Assembly: GCF_005860805.1 (NCBI RefSeq)
Contig: NZ_VCEJ01000004.1
Span: 372,001 to 436,000, forward strand
Reading direction: 5' to 3'
Length of the DNA: 64,000 nt
Source of the DNA: Dyadobacter luticola
GTDB lineage: Bacteria > Bacteroidota > Bacteroidia > Cytophagales > Spirosomataceae
Shown: positions 16,310 through 25,119 of the stretch, piece after piece
Layout: the number at the start of each line of letters is the position of its first letter
How positions within the stretch are numbered: position 1 is the first letter of the stretch
Made by a program: the position numbers and the translations under genes
Notes under the pieces: generated by a model
The model's input: only the letters and a program-made list of their open reading frames with translations
What the model was told of the DNA's origin: nothing
Database searches by the model: none

Positions 16310-17860
16310 CTACTTTTTCTGGTTGGTCAAAATCAAAAGCTGCGGGAATGTAAGAACGCCGTGCGACATCAGCTTTGTCATTTCGCCCAGGGTTTGGAAG
16401 TAGGAGCCGAGTACAATGTCCACGTCGCCGTCTTTGTCGAAATCAGCGGCTTCCATGGTCATCCATTTTCCATTAATCGCCTCGGGCGTGGCGGAAGGCT
16501 TGAATTTGAGGTTTCCTTCATTGGACAAATACACAAATGCATGGGCTGGATTATCGAGGTCTGTATAGAATGAAACCGCCGCGATGTCTAGGTCACCATC
16601 GTTGTCAAAATCCCGCGCTACTGCCTTGCTGGCGCCGTAGAGCGGGTAAAACCAGGTTTCTTTGAAATTGTCTTTCCCATCATTCAGGTAAATGCGGACC
16701 CCGTGGTAATTCTTTCGGATCGGCGATAAGTCCCAGTTATCCCCATTTGTTAGCAGGATATCTTTGAAACCATCCTTATTGAAGTCCGCCATTTCAAAAT
16801 AATTGACACCATAAGAAGGTGGAAATTTCAGCACCTGCTTTTCCTTAAAATTCCCATTTCCAGCATTATAAAAAATCGAAACCCCTTCCCAGGCCTGCGA
16901 CATTAAGGCGACGATGTCCGGCTTTTTGTCCCGGTTCAAATCGAGGATTTCGGTTTTCCTCGCACCCGGTAATTCTTTCAGGATATGTTCTTTTTCAGGC
17001 TGAAAACCGTCCAGCCAGAACAATTTGCCCACATTGTTTCCAAAACCAGAGATCATCACATCCTCTTTCCCATCGAGGTTCAGGTCACCCGCTGTAAACT
17101 GCACCGGCCGCGGCAGGTTTTGAATGTTCACCGCATTGGCCGGCAATTTTGTTTTGGAAAGCGACATTAACCTTCCCAATTTCTGGTCCGACGGGTTGAA
17201 TTTACCGATGGTCAATAATCGCGGCGGCGCATTTTTAGGAAAATCAATGTCCGTCGGTGCTGTGTCAATCCACCAGCTATCGGCCAGCTGGAATGTGCTG
17301 TCCAGCGCGTACAAGGCATTTTGGTCGTCGCCAATGTACAGCCTCGAAGAAACCGGATCGTATTTGAGTAAGGTTGTTTTTGGAACTGACTTATCACCAA
17401 TCGATACCGTAGCAGCTTTGAACAAGGTAAGCTCTTCAATCGGCGCGGTGTAAGGTTTTTGCGGAAGTGGTTCGGCAGGCGCGGTACCTACATAATAATC
17501 CACGATTTTCTGCCAGTCGGCTTCGGGAATTAAAGGTTTTTCAGGATAAATTTTGAGTTGCTTGATAATTTCCTGATCCGCCGGTTCCGGCTCGATGAGT
17601 TGGTCAGCATTCGCCACCGGAATTCCCAGCCGCCTACCCATATTCGGCAGAACGTTGTTTTGCCAGGTAGTTTTATCCAGCAAATCAGGCTCCGGAAAAA
17701 GATGGCACCGCTGGCAATATTGCATCGCCAGTTGCCTTCCGTCAGGCGCGGTAATATGTAAAGTCGGTTGTTCAGGGACAGGTTTTTGATCAGGATTTAA
17801 TGTAAATCCCAAAATCCAAACCGTAACAGAAACCACAGCGCCTGCCCTGAATGCTACCAT
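16310..17860 (-). CDS. c-type cytochrome with FG-GAP (VCBS) repeat propeller
   Basis: The 516-aa secreted protein joins a monoheme cytochrome c domain (CQRCH near residue 50, with LPNMGRR as a possible Met ligand) to a seven-bladed propeller of FG-GAP/VCBS repeats. At least five repeats show the calcium-binding loop pattern: DLNLDGKED, DLNRDKKPD, DFNKDGFKD, DFDNDGDLD and DFDKDGDVD. It has one N-terminal membrane/signal segment with no clear lipobox. The start lies 2 bp after the argH stop, so it is read from the argH transcript. Role is unknown; a periplasmic electron carrier or a redox-linked binding protein is inference. It shows no sign of being broken. Confidence 0.85.
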   Translation of the reverse strand: MVAFRAGAVVSVTVWILGFTLNPDQKPVPEQPTLHITAPDGRQLAMQYCQRCHLFPEPDLLDKTTWQNNVLPNMGRRLGIPVANADQLIEPEPADQEIIKQLKIYPEKPLIPEADWQKIVDYYVGTAPAEPLPQKPYTAPIEELTLFKAATVSIGDKSVPKTTLLKYDPVSSRLYIGDDQNALYALDSTFQLADSWWIDTAPTDIDFPKNAPPRLLTIGKFNPSDQKLGRLMSLSKTKLPANAVNIQNLPRPVQFTAGDLNLDGKEDVMISGFGNNVGKLFWLDGFQPEKEHILKELPGARKTEILDLNRDKKPDIVALMSQAWEGVSIFYNAGNGNFKEKQVLKFPPSYGVNYFEMADFNKDGFKDILLTNGDNWDLSPIRKNYHGVRIYLNDGKDNFKETWFYPLYGASKAVARDFDNDGDLDIAAVSFYTDLDNPAHAFVYLSNEGNLKFKPSATPEAINGKWMTMEAADFDKDGDVDIVLGSYFQTLGEMTKLMSHGVLTFPQLLILTNQKK

Positions 17861-17862
17861 AC

Positions 17863-19200
17863 TTATTCACTGATCAGCTTTTGTAATGCAGCCTGCACTT
17901 TGTCATATCCGAAAACCGCAATTTCCCGCTGCATCCGCTCACGGATTTCAGCAGACTGTAAGTTGCCAATGCTGCCTTCGTGAGAATGTTTCAATTCACG
18001 CGGCGCGACATAACTTCCGTCGCCAATTTCGGCGCCTACCTGTTTATACGCGTCCCGGAAAGGTACGCCGCTGATCACCAGCTCATTCACCCGCTCCACG
18101 CTGAAAAGCAAGTCGTATTTCGGGTCGTCGAGCAGGTTTTGCTTCACTTTCAAATGTTCCAGCATGAATGCGGCGATATCCAGGCAATCCAGGATTTCGT
18201 CGAATGCCGGCATCAGGATCTCTTTCAAAAGTTGCATATCGCGGTGGTAACCCGACGGCAGGTTGCTCAGCACCATCGTCACTTCCATCGGTAATGCTTT
18301 CATCCTGTTGGTTTTAGCGCGCAGGAGTTCAGCTACGTCCGGGTTTTTTTTGTGCGGCATAATGCTGCTGCCGGTCGTGAGGTCGTCGGGGAGAATGATG
18401 AAGCCGAAGTTTTGACTATTGTACAAACAAACATCCATCGCCAGTCTGGAAACCGTGGCCGCCAGAGAAGAAATTGCTGTTAATGCTGCCTGCTCAGTGC
18501 GTCCGCGGCTCATTTGCGCATAAACCACATTGTGATGCATGCCTTCAAAACCCAGCAACTCGGTTGTCAATGTGCGATTTAAAGGAAAGGAAGAACCATA
18601 ACCTGCGCCAGAACCCAGCGGATTGCGGTTGGCGAGTCGGTAAGCTGCATTTAGTTGAATGATATCATCGATCAAACCCTCGGCGTAAGCCCCAAACCAC
18701 AGTCCAAAAGAAGACGGCATCGCAATTTGCAAATGCGTATAACCGGGCAGCAGGTCATTTTTATGTTCTTCTGATTTTTGAACCAGCACATTAAAAAGCT
18801 TTTCCGTCGCCTGCACCACTTCAAAAAGTCGCGCGCGGGTATACAGTTTCATATCCACCAGCACCTGATCGTTCCGCGAGCGTCCGCTATGGATTTTCTT
18901 GCCGGTATCGCCCAGTTTCCGCGTCAAAAGCAACTCTACCTGAGAATGTACATCCTCTACCCCGTCCTCAATCACAAATTCGCCTTTTTCAATTTCGGCA
19001 TAGATCACTTTCAGCTCGGCCTTCAATGCAGTAAGGTCTTCGGCTGTCAGCAGGCCGATCGTTTCCAGCATGGTCGCGTGGGCGAGGTTGCCGAGGACGT
19101 CGAATTCGGCCAGATGGAGGTCCATTTCACGGTCTTTGCCGACCGTAAATTTTTCAATTTTTTCAGAGGTAATCGTATTTTCCTTTTGCCAGAGTTTCAA
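17863..19200 (-). CDS. argH: argininosuccinate lyase
   Basis: The 445-aa cytoplasmic enzyme of the fumarase/aspartase superfamily cleaves argininosuccinate to arginine and fumarate, the last step of arginine synthesis. The signature GSSIMPHKKNPD is present, as are HSGRSRNDQV and the active-site region LPGYTHLQIAMPSSFG. Length fits the shorter Bacteroidota form. A perfect -7 element on the minus strand (19235-19242) lies 35 bp upstream and supports this start. A cytochrome/FG-GAP gene follows within 2 bp, an unusual operon partner. Confidence 0.95.
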   Translation of the reverse strand: MKLWQKENTITSEKIEKFTVGKDREMDLHLAEFDVLGNLAHATMLETIGLLTAEDLTALKAELKVIYAEIEKGEFVIEDGVEDVHSQVELLLTRKLGDTGKKIHSGRSRNDQVLVDMKLYTRARLFEVVQATEKLFNVLVQKSEEHKNDLLPGYTHLQIAMPSSFGLWFGAYAEGLIDDIIQLNAAYRLANRNPLGSGAGYGSSFPLNRTLTTELLGFEGMHHNVVYAQMSRGRTEQAALTAISSLAATVSRLAMDVCLYNSQNFGFIILPDDLTTGSSIMPHKKNPDVAELLRAKTNRMKALPMEVTMVLSNLPSGYHRDMQLLKEILMPAFDEILDCLDIAAFMLEHLKVKQNLLDDPKYDLLFSVERVNELVISGVPFRDAYKQVGAEIGDGSYVAPRELKHSHEGSIGNLQSAEIRERMQREIAVFGYDKVQAALQKLISE

Positions 19201-19234
19201 AATAGCAGGCGTTTTGGGTGGATAAATGATGGCG

Positions 19235-19242
19235 CAAATTTA
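19235..19242 (-). promoter_or_regulatory. -7 promoter element of argH
   Basis: On the minus strand the sequence reads TAAATTTG, a full match to TAnnTTTG, placing the transcript start about 30 nt before the argH ATG. Confidence 0.6.
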
Positions 19243-19266
19243 CGGGAAAATTCAGGATTGCGACCG

Positions 19267-21432
19267 TCAATACAGGTTACGCTCGCAACTGGGCTTCTTC
19301 AATTTGACCAATTGAAATAACCGCGTGGTGTAAATGGTATCAATGTTGGCAGCGGGGACAAATGCCGCCAACTCAGCGGGAAGGTCCGATAGAATGTAAT
19401 CGTAGCAAAATTCCTTCTGCGCATTGGGCAACGTCATGAATTCCTTTTTGTAGCGGATGTACTGCATCTTGCCGGGATGCGCAGTTTTGGTGGAAATCGC
19501 TGCCCAATAGTCGTAATAACCATTTTGACGGAAGAGTATTCCCACATTTTTATGTTCCCAATCGACCTGATCGAGTATCGGTTTGAAGTTGGCAAAATTA
19601 TCCGGGTGGCTCAGGAAATACGCATGGGCGCGGTCGATCCGGAAAATGTTGGAAGCTTTATCTTCATCATAATAACCCACTTTTTCCAGCAGCGAAAAAA
19701 CTTTCCGCCGCTCGGCATAACCCGGCCAGTCTCTCAGCGGGTGACAATGATTTTCACCCGGAAAAACATAGTAAGCACCTAGCGTTTTTTCATACAATTC
19801 CTGCTGCGCGCCGCCGGTTTCGCAAATAGCTACCGGAATGTGGCCGAGCATTTTCCTTGTAAAAAAATTGATAGAAACGATTTCTTTATTGGGGTTACCG
19901 TAAACAAAAACACTGGAAATGAGCATCATGGGCACCGCCAGCCAGACAATTTTCCAGTTCAATTTTTGAACAAAAACATAGGCAATCAAAAGCGAGCCCA
20001 TGGTATAGAATGGCATCTGTGTCCGCGTGCTCCACGCCTGAAATTTCATCAGCGTGCAAAACAATACAAAACCCAGTACCGCACAGATCCACAGCCATTT
20101 AAACTCTGTATTGCCTTTTATAAAAAATAAAAGAATGCTGCACAAAACAATCATCCAAAGTTGCAGCGTATTCGGGATCATATCCTCATGCACCGAATAT
20201 TTCACCGTAAAAGCATCCAGCCGCAAGCCCAGATCGTCCACATCCACACCAATCAAATGATGAAAATCGCGGATCTTGTTTTCCAGAAATTGATTAAAAC
20301 GCGTATCCGGCAAACCGAGGCTCAGCGAAGCATTTTTGACGATACCTGAAATGGTGTATTTCAAACCATATTTATCCACCGGCAATTCCTCCGACGCAAA
20401 AGCCGTCCCGCGCAAAGGCCGCATCACATGCCCGAAGATTTCGTAGTTGCGGTAAAAAAATGGCGCGAAAATCGCTCCCAACAAAATGACAGCCAGCACC
20501 AAAACTTTCAAAGCATACGCAATCCGGTATTGCAGCAGGATACGGAAACCAAAATAAACCGCAAAAGGCAGCCCGAAAATAAAAATGGTGTATTTGGAAA
20601 AACCACCGAAAGCCAGCGAAAGCAGGAATACAAAAAGTGTGGAATTCGAAGGTTTTTGCAGCAGCTCAAAACCGAAATAAACAAAGAGGACAAAGAAAAA
20701 GCAGGCGCAGTAATCGACCTGCGTGGAGGTACTTTCGAAAATCCCGATGGGTAATGTAAGCTGCAATGCTGCGGCCAGCAGTTGCCCGTTTTGTTTTAAT
20801 CCAAATCTTTTTGCCAAAAGACTTATCCCCGCCAGCGATCCTAAAAATGAGCCAAATTGAATGATACCCGTAAACTGGTCGGAGCCGGCGAGGAGGAACG
20901 TGTCCAGCGCGAGGTATTCGGCAAAAACATTGAGATAGGTTTGCTGCAAATGTACCGTCGGGAAATGGTCGAGATTGCCATTCTGGATCCAGATCAGGAT
21001 GCGGTTGAGGTGGTAGCTGTGGGAGTCAAAATTGTTTTGCGATGCGTAAATGCTGAGGAAAAGGAGTGGAATTATGTAAAAAACAAGGGCCGCAGCAACG
21101 ATGATTTTATTGGTTTTTGAAAATCCCGATAGTTTGATAGCATTTCTTAATGTGCCCAGTTTCGAGAAACTGATTTTACTAATTGAATTTTGATAAAATA
21201 AAAAACCGGATACCGCGACAACCTCTGATAACCAGAAAATGATAGCAGCACTGGAATTCAGGATGTTAAATGCAGACGCCAGCTCATTAAACCCGAAAAT
21301 CAGGACGGCATTGGCGATCAAAGAAAAGATAAAAGACCGGCGGATATTGGTATAAATGCCCGCCTGCCGCGACCTGAGAAAGAAAAAGACGAATATCAGA
21401 ACAACAGAAAAAGGCAGCAGGCAAAAACCCAT
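19267..21432 (-). CDS. GT-C-like polytopic membrane glycosyltransferase
   Basis: The 721-aa protein has about a dozen hydrophobic helices in its first 510 residues and a soluble C-terminal part with several cysteines. After the third helix an extracytoplasmic loop carries NNFDSHSYHLNR. The placement and acidic/His content match the first-loop catalytic site of GT-C enzymes such as the GT39/ArnT/PMT group. It would use a lipid-linked sugar and work at the periplasmic face. No partner genes for lipid modification or O-antigen are nearby. A minus-strand -7 element (21501-21508) lies about 70 bp upstream. I am fairly sure of the class, not of the substrate. Confidence 0.65.
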   Translation of the reverse strand: MGFCLLPFSVVLIFVFFFLRSRQAGIYTNIRRSFIFSLIANAVLIFGFNELASAFNILNSSAAIIFWLSEVVAVSGFLFYQNSISKISFSKLGTLRNAIKLSGFSKTNKIIVAAALVFYIIPLLFLSIYASQNNFDSHSYHLNRILIWIQNGNLDHFPTVHLQQTYLNVFAEYLALDTFLLAGSDQFTGIIQFGSFLGSLAGISLLAKRFGLKQNGQLLAAALQLTLPIGIFESTSTQVDYCACFFFVLFVYFGFELLQKPSNSTLFVFLLSLAFGGFSKYTIFIFGLPFAVYFGFRILLQYRIAYALKVLVLAVILLGAIFAPFFYRNYEIFGHVMRPLRGTAFASEELPVDKYGLKYTISGIVKNASLSLGLPDTRFNQFLENKIRDFHHLIGVDVDDLGLRLDAFTVKYSVHEDMIPNTLQLWMIVLCSILLFFIKGNTEFKWLWICAVLGFVLFCTLMKFQAWSTRTQMPFYTMGSLLIAYVFVQKLNWKIVWLAVPMMLISSVFVYGNPNKEIVSINFFTRKMLGHIPVAICETGGAQQELYEKTLGAYYVFPGENHCHPLRDWPGYAERRKVFSLLEKVGYYDEDKASNIFRIDRAHAYFLSHPDNFANFKPILDQVDWEHKNVGILFRQNGYYDYWAAISTKTAHPGKMQYIRYKKEFMTLPNAQKEFCYDYILSDLPAELAAFVPAANIDTIYTTRLFQLVKLKKPSCERNLY

Positions 21433-21500
21433 TGTGTGTTAAAGTATTTTCAAAAATGAATGTTAGCTATCAGGGTGCAGAGCGCAAAAATGCTCAATCG

Positions 21501-21508
21501 CAAATGTA
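21501..21508 (-). promoter_or_regulatory. -7 promoter element of the GT-C-like gene
   Basis: Minus-strand TACATTTG matches TAnnTTTG. It faces away from the ModE-like promoter at 21581, so the short region between holds divergent promoters. Confidence 0.5.
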
Positions 21509-21580
21509 GAAGTAAAAAGCTGAAATACCGGCTGTAAGCAGCTCAAAGCAGCCTGTTTCTGCTTTTGCGGTCAAAGTCCC

Positions 21581-21588
21581 TATTTTTG
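21581..21588 (+). promoter_or_regulatory. -7 promoter element of the ModE-like gene
   Basis: TATTTTTG fits TAnnTTTG; TTTCTG lies about 20 nt upstream in the -33 position. The element is 21 bp before the ATG at 21610 and rules out the longer start at 21565. Confidence 0.6.
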
Positions 21589-21609
21589 AAAGATCTTAAC
21601 CAGCACATC

Positions 21610-21954
21610 ATGGACAAAAATATCAGCGTACATTTTCGGCATTGGGTTTTCATCGACGACGTGAAATTTTTTGGTCCCGGCAGGGTGGAGTTGCTCGAAC
21701 GCATTGCCGAAACCGGCTCCATCGTGCAGGCGGCGAAAGCGATGGGGATGTCGTACAAAAAAGCCTGGGCAATGGTGGACCACATGAACACCCACGGCCA
21801 GAAACCTTACGTCATCACCCACAAAGGCGGCCAGCAGGGCGGCGGCACCGAGCTGACCGAAACGGCAAAAAACGTGATCGCAGCCTATAAAAGACTCGAC
21901 GCCAGGCTACAGGAGGTGATTTCCACTGAAAACGAAATTCAGGCATTGATCTGA
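21610..21954 (+). CDS. ModE-like winged-helix transcriptional regulator
   Basis: The 114-aa protein is a single ModE/LysR-type N-terminal DNA-binding domain: GPGRVELLERIAETGSIVQAAKAMGMSYKKAWAMVDHMN is the helix-turn-helix and KGGQQGGGTELTETAKNVI the wing. It has no molybdate-binding TOBE domains, so it is the short, stand-alone form. Such regulators control molybdenum or molybdopterin genes. The next gene downstream encodes a molybdopterin-binding fold protein, which fits. I choose the start at 21610 from the -7 element at 21581-21588. The two genes have separate promoters. Confidence 0.85.
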   Translation: MDKNISVHFRHWVFIDDVKFFGPGRVELLERIAETGSIVQAAKAMGMSYKKAWAMVDHMNTHGQKPYVITHKGGQQGGGTELTETAKNVIAAYKRLDARLQEVISTENEIQALI

Positions 21955-21986
21955 ATTTTAAGCTATTGATTTAAATGTTCACTGTT

Positions 21987-21994
21987 TATCTTTG
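21987..21994 (+). promoter_or_regulatory. -7 promoter element of the molybdopterin-domain gene
   Basis: TATCTTTG matches TAnnTTTG, with TTG at 21966-21968 in the -33 position. The transcript would begin near 22000, so the ATG at 22058 (which opens the signal peptide) is the start rather than 21992. Confidence 0.6.
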
Positions 21995-22057
21995 CGATAT
22001 ATCCGTACGTACATATCGCTTGAAATTCTTTCTTTCATTTTTAAAGCGCACTTTGAA

Positions 22058-22555
22058 ATGCTGAAAACATTCCTTTCCCGAATCGCCGCTACTGCCGCAC
22101 TTTCTATTATTCTGGTCAATTTTTCCTTTGGTCAAACATTAAGCGTGAGCGGAGAAGTAGCTACGCCGCTGATATTGAAAAAAGAAGATTTCTCCGCCTA
22201 TAGGCCGGTAACCCAGAAAATGAAAGACCGCGACGGAACCGAACACGACTTCAAAGGCGTAGCATTAATCGAAATCCTGGAAAAAGCGGGCGTAACCACT
22301 GGCGCGAAATTGCGAGGCAAAAGCCTGGCCAAATTCGCCCTCATCAAAGCCGCCGACGGCTACGAAGTGATCTATTCCCTGGCGGAAGTCGATCCTGAGT
22401 TTACAGATCAGACAATCATGGTAGCTTTCGAAAAAGACGGCCAGCCGCTTGGAAATGGCGAAGGGCCGTTCCGTATGATAGTGTCGCATGATAGGAAACC
22501 GGCGCGGTGGGTGCGGGAGGTTAGAGAGATTAAAGTGGGGTTTGCAAAGGAATAA
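22058..22555 (+). CDS. secreted small molybdopterin-binding-domain protein
   Basis: This 165-aa protein has a Sec signal peptide (MLKTFLSRIAATAALSIILVNFSFGQ) and then one sulfite-oxidase-type molybdopterin-binding fold (about 27-160). Family features are LSVSGEVATPLILKKEDF, a DFKGVALIEILEKAG strand-helix, and GPFRMIVSHDRKPARWVREV near the end. Full-size enzymes of the family carry a conserved cysteine that binds molybdenum; none is visible here. It may therefore be a non-catalytic binding version. A ModE-like regulator lies just upstream. Function beyond the fold is not known. Confidence 0.75.
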   Translation: MLKTFLSRIAATAALSIILVNFSFGQTLSVSGEVATPLILKKEDFSAYRPVTQKMKDRDGTEHDFKGVALIEILEKAGVTTGAKLRGKSLAKFALIKAADGYEVIYSLAEVDPEFTDQTIMVAFEKDGQPLGNGEGPFRMIVSHDRKPARWVREVREIKVGFAKE

Positions 22556-22563
22556 TTAATATT

Positions 22564-22599
22564 AACCTGAACGGACCGGTTGCCCTGTCCGCTCAGGTT
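22564..22599. terminator. hairpin between converging genes
   Basis: AACCTGAACGGA (22564-22575) and TCCGCTCAGGTT (22588-22599) pair with one mismatch. There is no good T tract on the plus side and a weak one on the minus side. It probably terminates one or both flanking genes. Confidence 0.5.
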
Positions 22600-22605
22600 G
22601 ACAGT

Positions 22606-22848
22606 TTAAGCTGCCTTCATCGCTGCCACATTCTGACAGAAAAATACCAGATCACGAAAGGTGTAGTAAATGTCCAGCTTTCGGGGATTATAACCTGTTT
22701 GATGGTCAAACATCTGAAACCCGCTATAAATCTCCCAAAGATGTTCTGCCATCTCGGCAGGCTTATTGAGCTCGAAAAGCTGCTCAATGAGCTGGGCATA
22801 AGCTTGTTGTGACAAGTCCGGAGACCCGTCTGGAATTGGTTTGTTCAT
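22606..22848 (-). CDS. hypothetical protein (80 aa)
   Basis: The 80-aa product is helical and acidic-to-neutral, with a pattern of alternating charged and aromatic residues (AYAQLIEQLFELNKPAEMAEHLWEIY, then KLDIYYTFRDLVFFCQNVAAM). It has no signal peptide. It lies on its own, bounded by a hairpin at one side and a 260-bp gap at the other. I do not recognise it; composition and its position between real genes with a terminator make it a likely real small gene. Confidence 0.6.
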   Translation of the reverse strand: MNKPIPDGSPDLSQQAYAQLIEQLFELNKPAEMAEHLWEIYSGFQMFDHQTGYNPRKLDIYYTFRDLVFFCQNVAAMKAA

Positions 22849-23107
22849 TGTACTTAGATATTATAGGATGGATACTGGGGCGCCCTGTTTTAGGTGTCCT
22901 AATGTTACTAAGTAAACATCCGGGGGCTTTCGCCGACCCGCACCATAACAGGGCATTTCTTGCAAGATTGTTCATAAGACTTAGTATTAATAGGAATGCG
23001 AATATGCAGATTTTGTAGGTAGAAAAGCAAATTCCTAAATCCGGTTATATTGCATAAATTGGCCTACCGGCTAATTCGCAATAAGACATATCCTATCTTG
23101 CTTCAAA

Positions 23108-24829
23108 ATGGAGTTAATCATTAATGAATCTTTTTCAGCTCTTAACGATCTGGAAGTCATTCAAGAAGTCAATTCTCTGAGAGAAAAAATTGATGCTTTA
23201 AGGCCTTTGGCAAAGGACGTCGAGGGTCGCATTATGCAAAAATTGAGATTGGAGTGGAACTACAATTCGAACGCCATCGAGGGAAATTCTCTGGATTATG
23301 GAGAAACGGTGGCACTACTGATGCACGGCGTAACAGCGAAAGGCAAACCCCTTAAAGATTATTTTGACATCGAAGGACATAATCAGGTGATTGACTATCT
23401 GGCACATTTTGTCCAGCACGGAGAAGAGCTCACTGAAAAGGAGATCCGGGGCATGCATGAGATGCTTTTGGTTAAGCCCTATGAAAATTTGTCAAAAGCC
23501 GAGGATGGGAGAACTGTTCAAAGGAAAATACACCTGGGCGAGTATAAGCGAATGCCAAATCATGTAGAAACCAGAACTGGTGAAATCCACTACTATGCGA
23601 CGCCGGAGGACACACCATTTCTGATGAATGATCTTTTAAACTGGTATAAACAAGTATCCAGCATAGCAGAGCTTCATCCTCTTGTAATTGCTTCTATATT
23701 TCATCATAGATTTACAGCAATTCATCCCTTTGATGATGGAAACGGCAGGATGAGTCGGCTATTGATGAATTTAATTCTGATGCGATTTGGCTACCCGCCT
23801 GCGGTTGTAAAGAATAGTGAAAAAGATGAATATTTTGCGGCTTTAAGTCAGGCAGATATTGGGATTTATGAGCCATTTGTTAGTTATATAGGGGAAGCTC
23901 TTATTTCTTCACTTAATGTTTATGTTCGAGGTGCAAATGGAGAAAGCCTTGACGATCCTAGTGATTTGAGAAAGAAAATTACTCTTTTTAAAAAAGAGGT
24001 AGAGGCAAGGCGGGATAAGATAGAGGTAAAGCGGTCTCTGGAAGCTCAGCATGTGGTGTATGAAGAATCTGTTTATCCTCTATTTGTCAAGTTGTTAGAA
24101 TCAATATCTGAATTTAAAGATCTCTTCATGTCATATCATGAGGAAAAGCGATTTTTCGACAAAGCAATTGGAGAATGGTATTATTCCTCGATAAGCTTTC
24201 TTGGTGAAATTGGGAACATTTTTCACAACTATCAGAAAGACGATTTTTTTGAGGTTTACAATATTAGATTTCAAGAGTTTAAAGTTGCAGAAAATCCGTT
24301 TTCTGTTGACTTAATGATTGTTGTTCGATTACAAGATTATCATTATGGAATAGAATATGCAATTCTTGAAGGGAGCATTTTACGTTCAATTAATCAAATA
24401 CCGCTAGGCCAATGGATTAACAAATCCGATTCTTTGAGTAAGTATTATCATCAAAATTTAACCGAAGAGGAAATTGGGCAGTTCAATAATGCGATAGGAA
24501 ATAATCTATTGAAATGTATAAAGGATATTTTTGAAGAGAAAATATCTTTACTTCCATCTCTTAACGATATTAAACAAAAATGGATTGAAGTTATCGAAGC
24601 GGATTTGGAACTAACTGAGAATGTAAAACCTGCCTTAAAAGGAGAGGACAATATGAAAATTGTTACTAACCAAATGAAAATTAATATCGAAATTGGTAGT
24701 CTTACTTATAATTCAATTACTCAATATCAACGCAGCCTCTTGGAAACAAAACTATTTAAGAGCCTTTATCAGCAACCTTATATATTGGAGAATAACGCTG
24801 TATCAATAACCCGTGCCGCTGGGTTTTAA
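23108..24829 (+). CDS. class II Fic family AMP-transferase with long C-terminal extension
   Basis: The 573-aa protein has a Fic core (about 40-265) with the full catalytic motif HPFDDGNGRMSR (206-217; catalytic His206). An N-terminal inhibitory helix motif SNAIEG (54-59; Glu58) makes it a class II, self-inhibited Fic enzyme. Such proteins usually transfer AMP to protein hydroxyls. The last 290 residues have helices with charged repeats (DLRKKITLFKKEVEARRDK) and then a beta-rich part, and match no domain I know, where typical relatives have a short winged helix. The 3' half is clearly more AT-rich than its neighbours, which suggests horizontal acquisition. It has no obvious partner gene. Confidence 0.85.
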   Translation: MELIINESFSALNDLEVIQEVNSLREKIDALRPLAKDVEGRIMQKLRLEWNYNSNAIEGNSLDYGETVALLMHGVTAKGKPLKDYFDIEGHNQVIDYLAHFVQHGEELTEKEIRGMHEMLLVKPYENLSKAEDGRTVQRKIHLGEYKRMPNHVETRTGEIHYYATPEDTPFLMNDLLNWYKQVSSIAELHPLVIASIFHHRFTAIHPFDDGNGRMSRLLMNLILMRFGYPPAVVKNSEKDEYFAALSQADIGIYEPFVSYIGEALISSLNVYVRGANGESLDDPSDLRKKITLFKKEVEARRDKIEVKRSLEAQHVVYEESVYPLFVKLLESISEFKDLFMSYHEEKRFFDKAIGEWYYSSISFLGEIGNIFHNYQKDDFFEVYNIRFQEFKVAENPFSVDLMIVVRLQDYHYGIEYAILEGSILRSINQIPLGQWINKSDSLSKYYHQNLTEEEIGQFNNAIGNNLLKCIKDIFEEKISLLPSLNDIKQKWIEVIEADLELTENVKPALKGEDNMKIVTNQMKINIEIGSLTYNSITQYQRSLLETKLFKSLYQQPYILENNAVSITRAAGF

Positions 24830-24888
24830 GGTTTAGGTCATATTCTCAAAAAGTTCGATTTATCCCGTTACTACAAAATTATTTTTTA

Positions 24889-25119
24889 TTGCTGAAAAGT
24901 AATCAATACATCAACCGATTCTTCCTCACAAAACTCAACAACCCCACCGAGATGTAAATATTCAATTTCCGGCAAATATTCCGCCAATGCTTATTTATGG
25001 TAACCCCACTATAAGAGCTTTTAGCCGATTCAGAGGCTGGTGAGGCCTTCGGCGATATGGCATAGGATTTCACATCGCGGGATGTGATCTGGTATTTTTT
25101 GAGAAAATCGTCCGCCTTA
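24889..25119 (-). pseudogene. possible remnant of a small gene
   Basis: On the minus strand two frames look coding but are out of register. One reads DDFLKKYQITSRDVKSY near 25100-25050. Another, after a stop, ends ALAEYLPEIEYLHLG and VEFCEEESVDVLITF before a stop near 24889. A single frameshift near 24990 would join them. I cannot name the parent family; it may be debris left by an insertion near the AT-rich Fic gene. Confidence 0.25.

Noticed and set aside
22901-22918. Palindrome TTACTAAGTAA
   Set aside because: An 11-nt AT-rich palindrome is expected by chance; there is no second copy or clear promoter placement.
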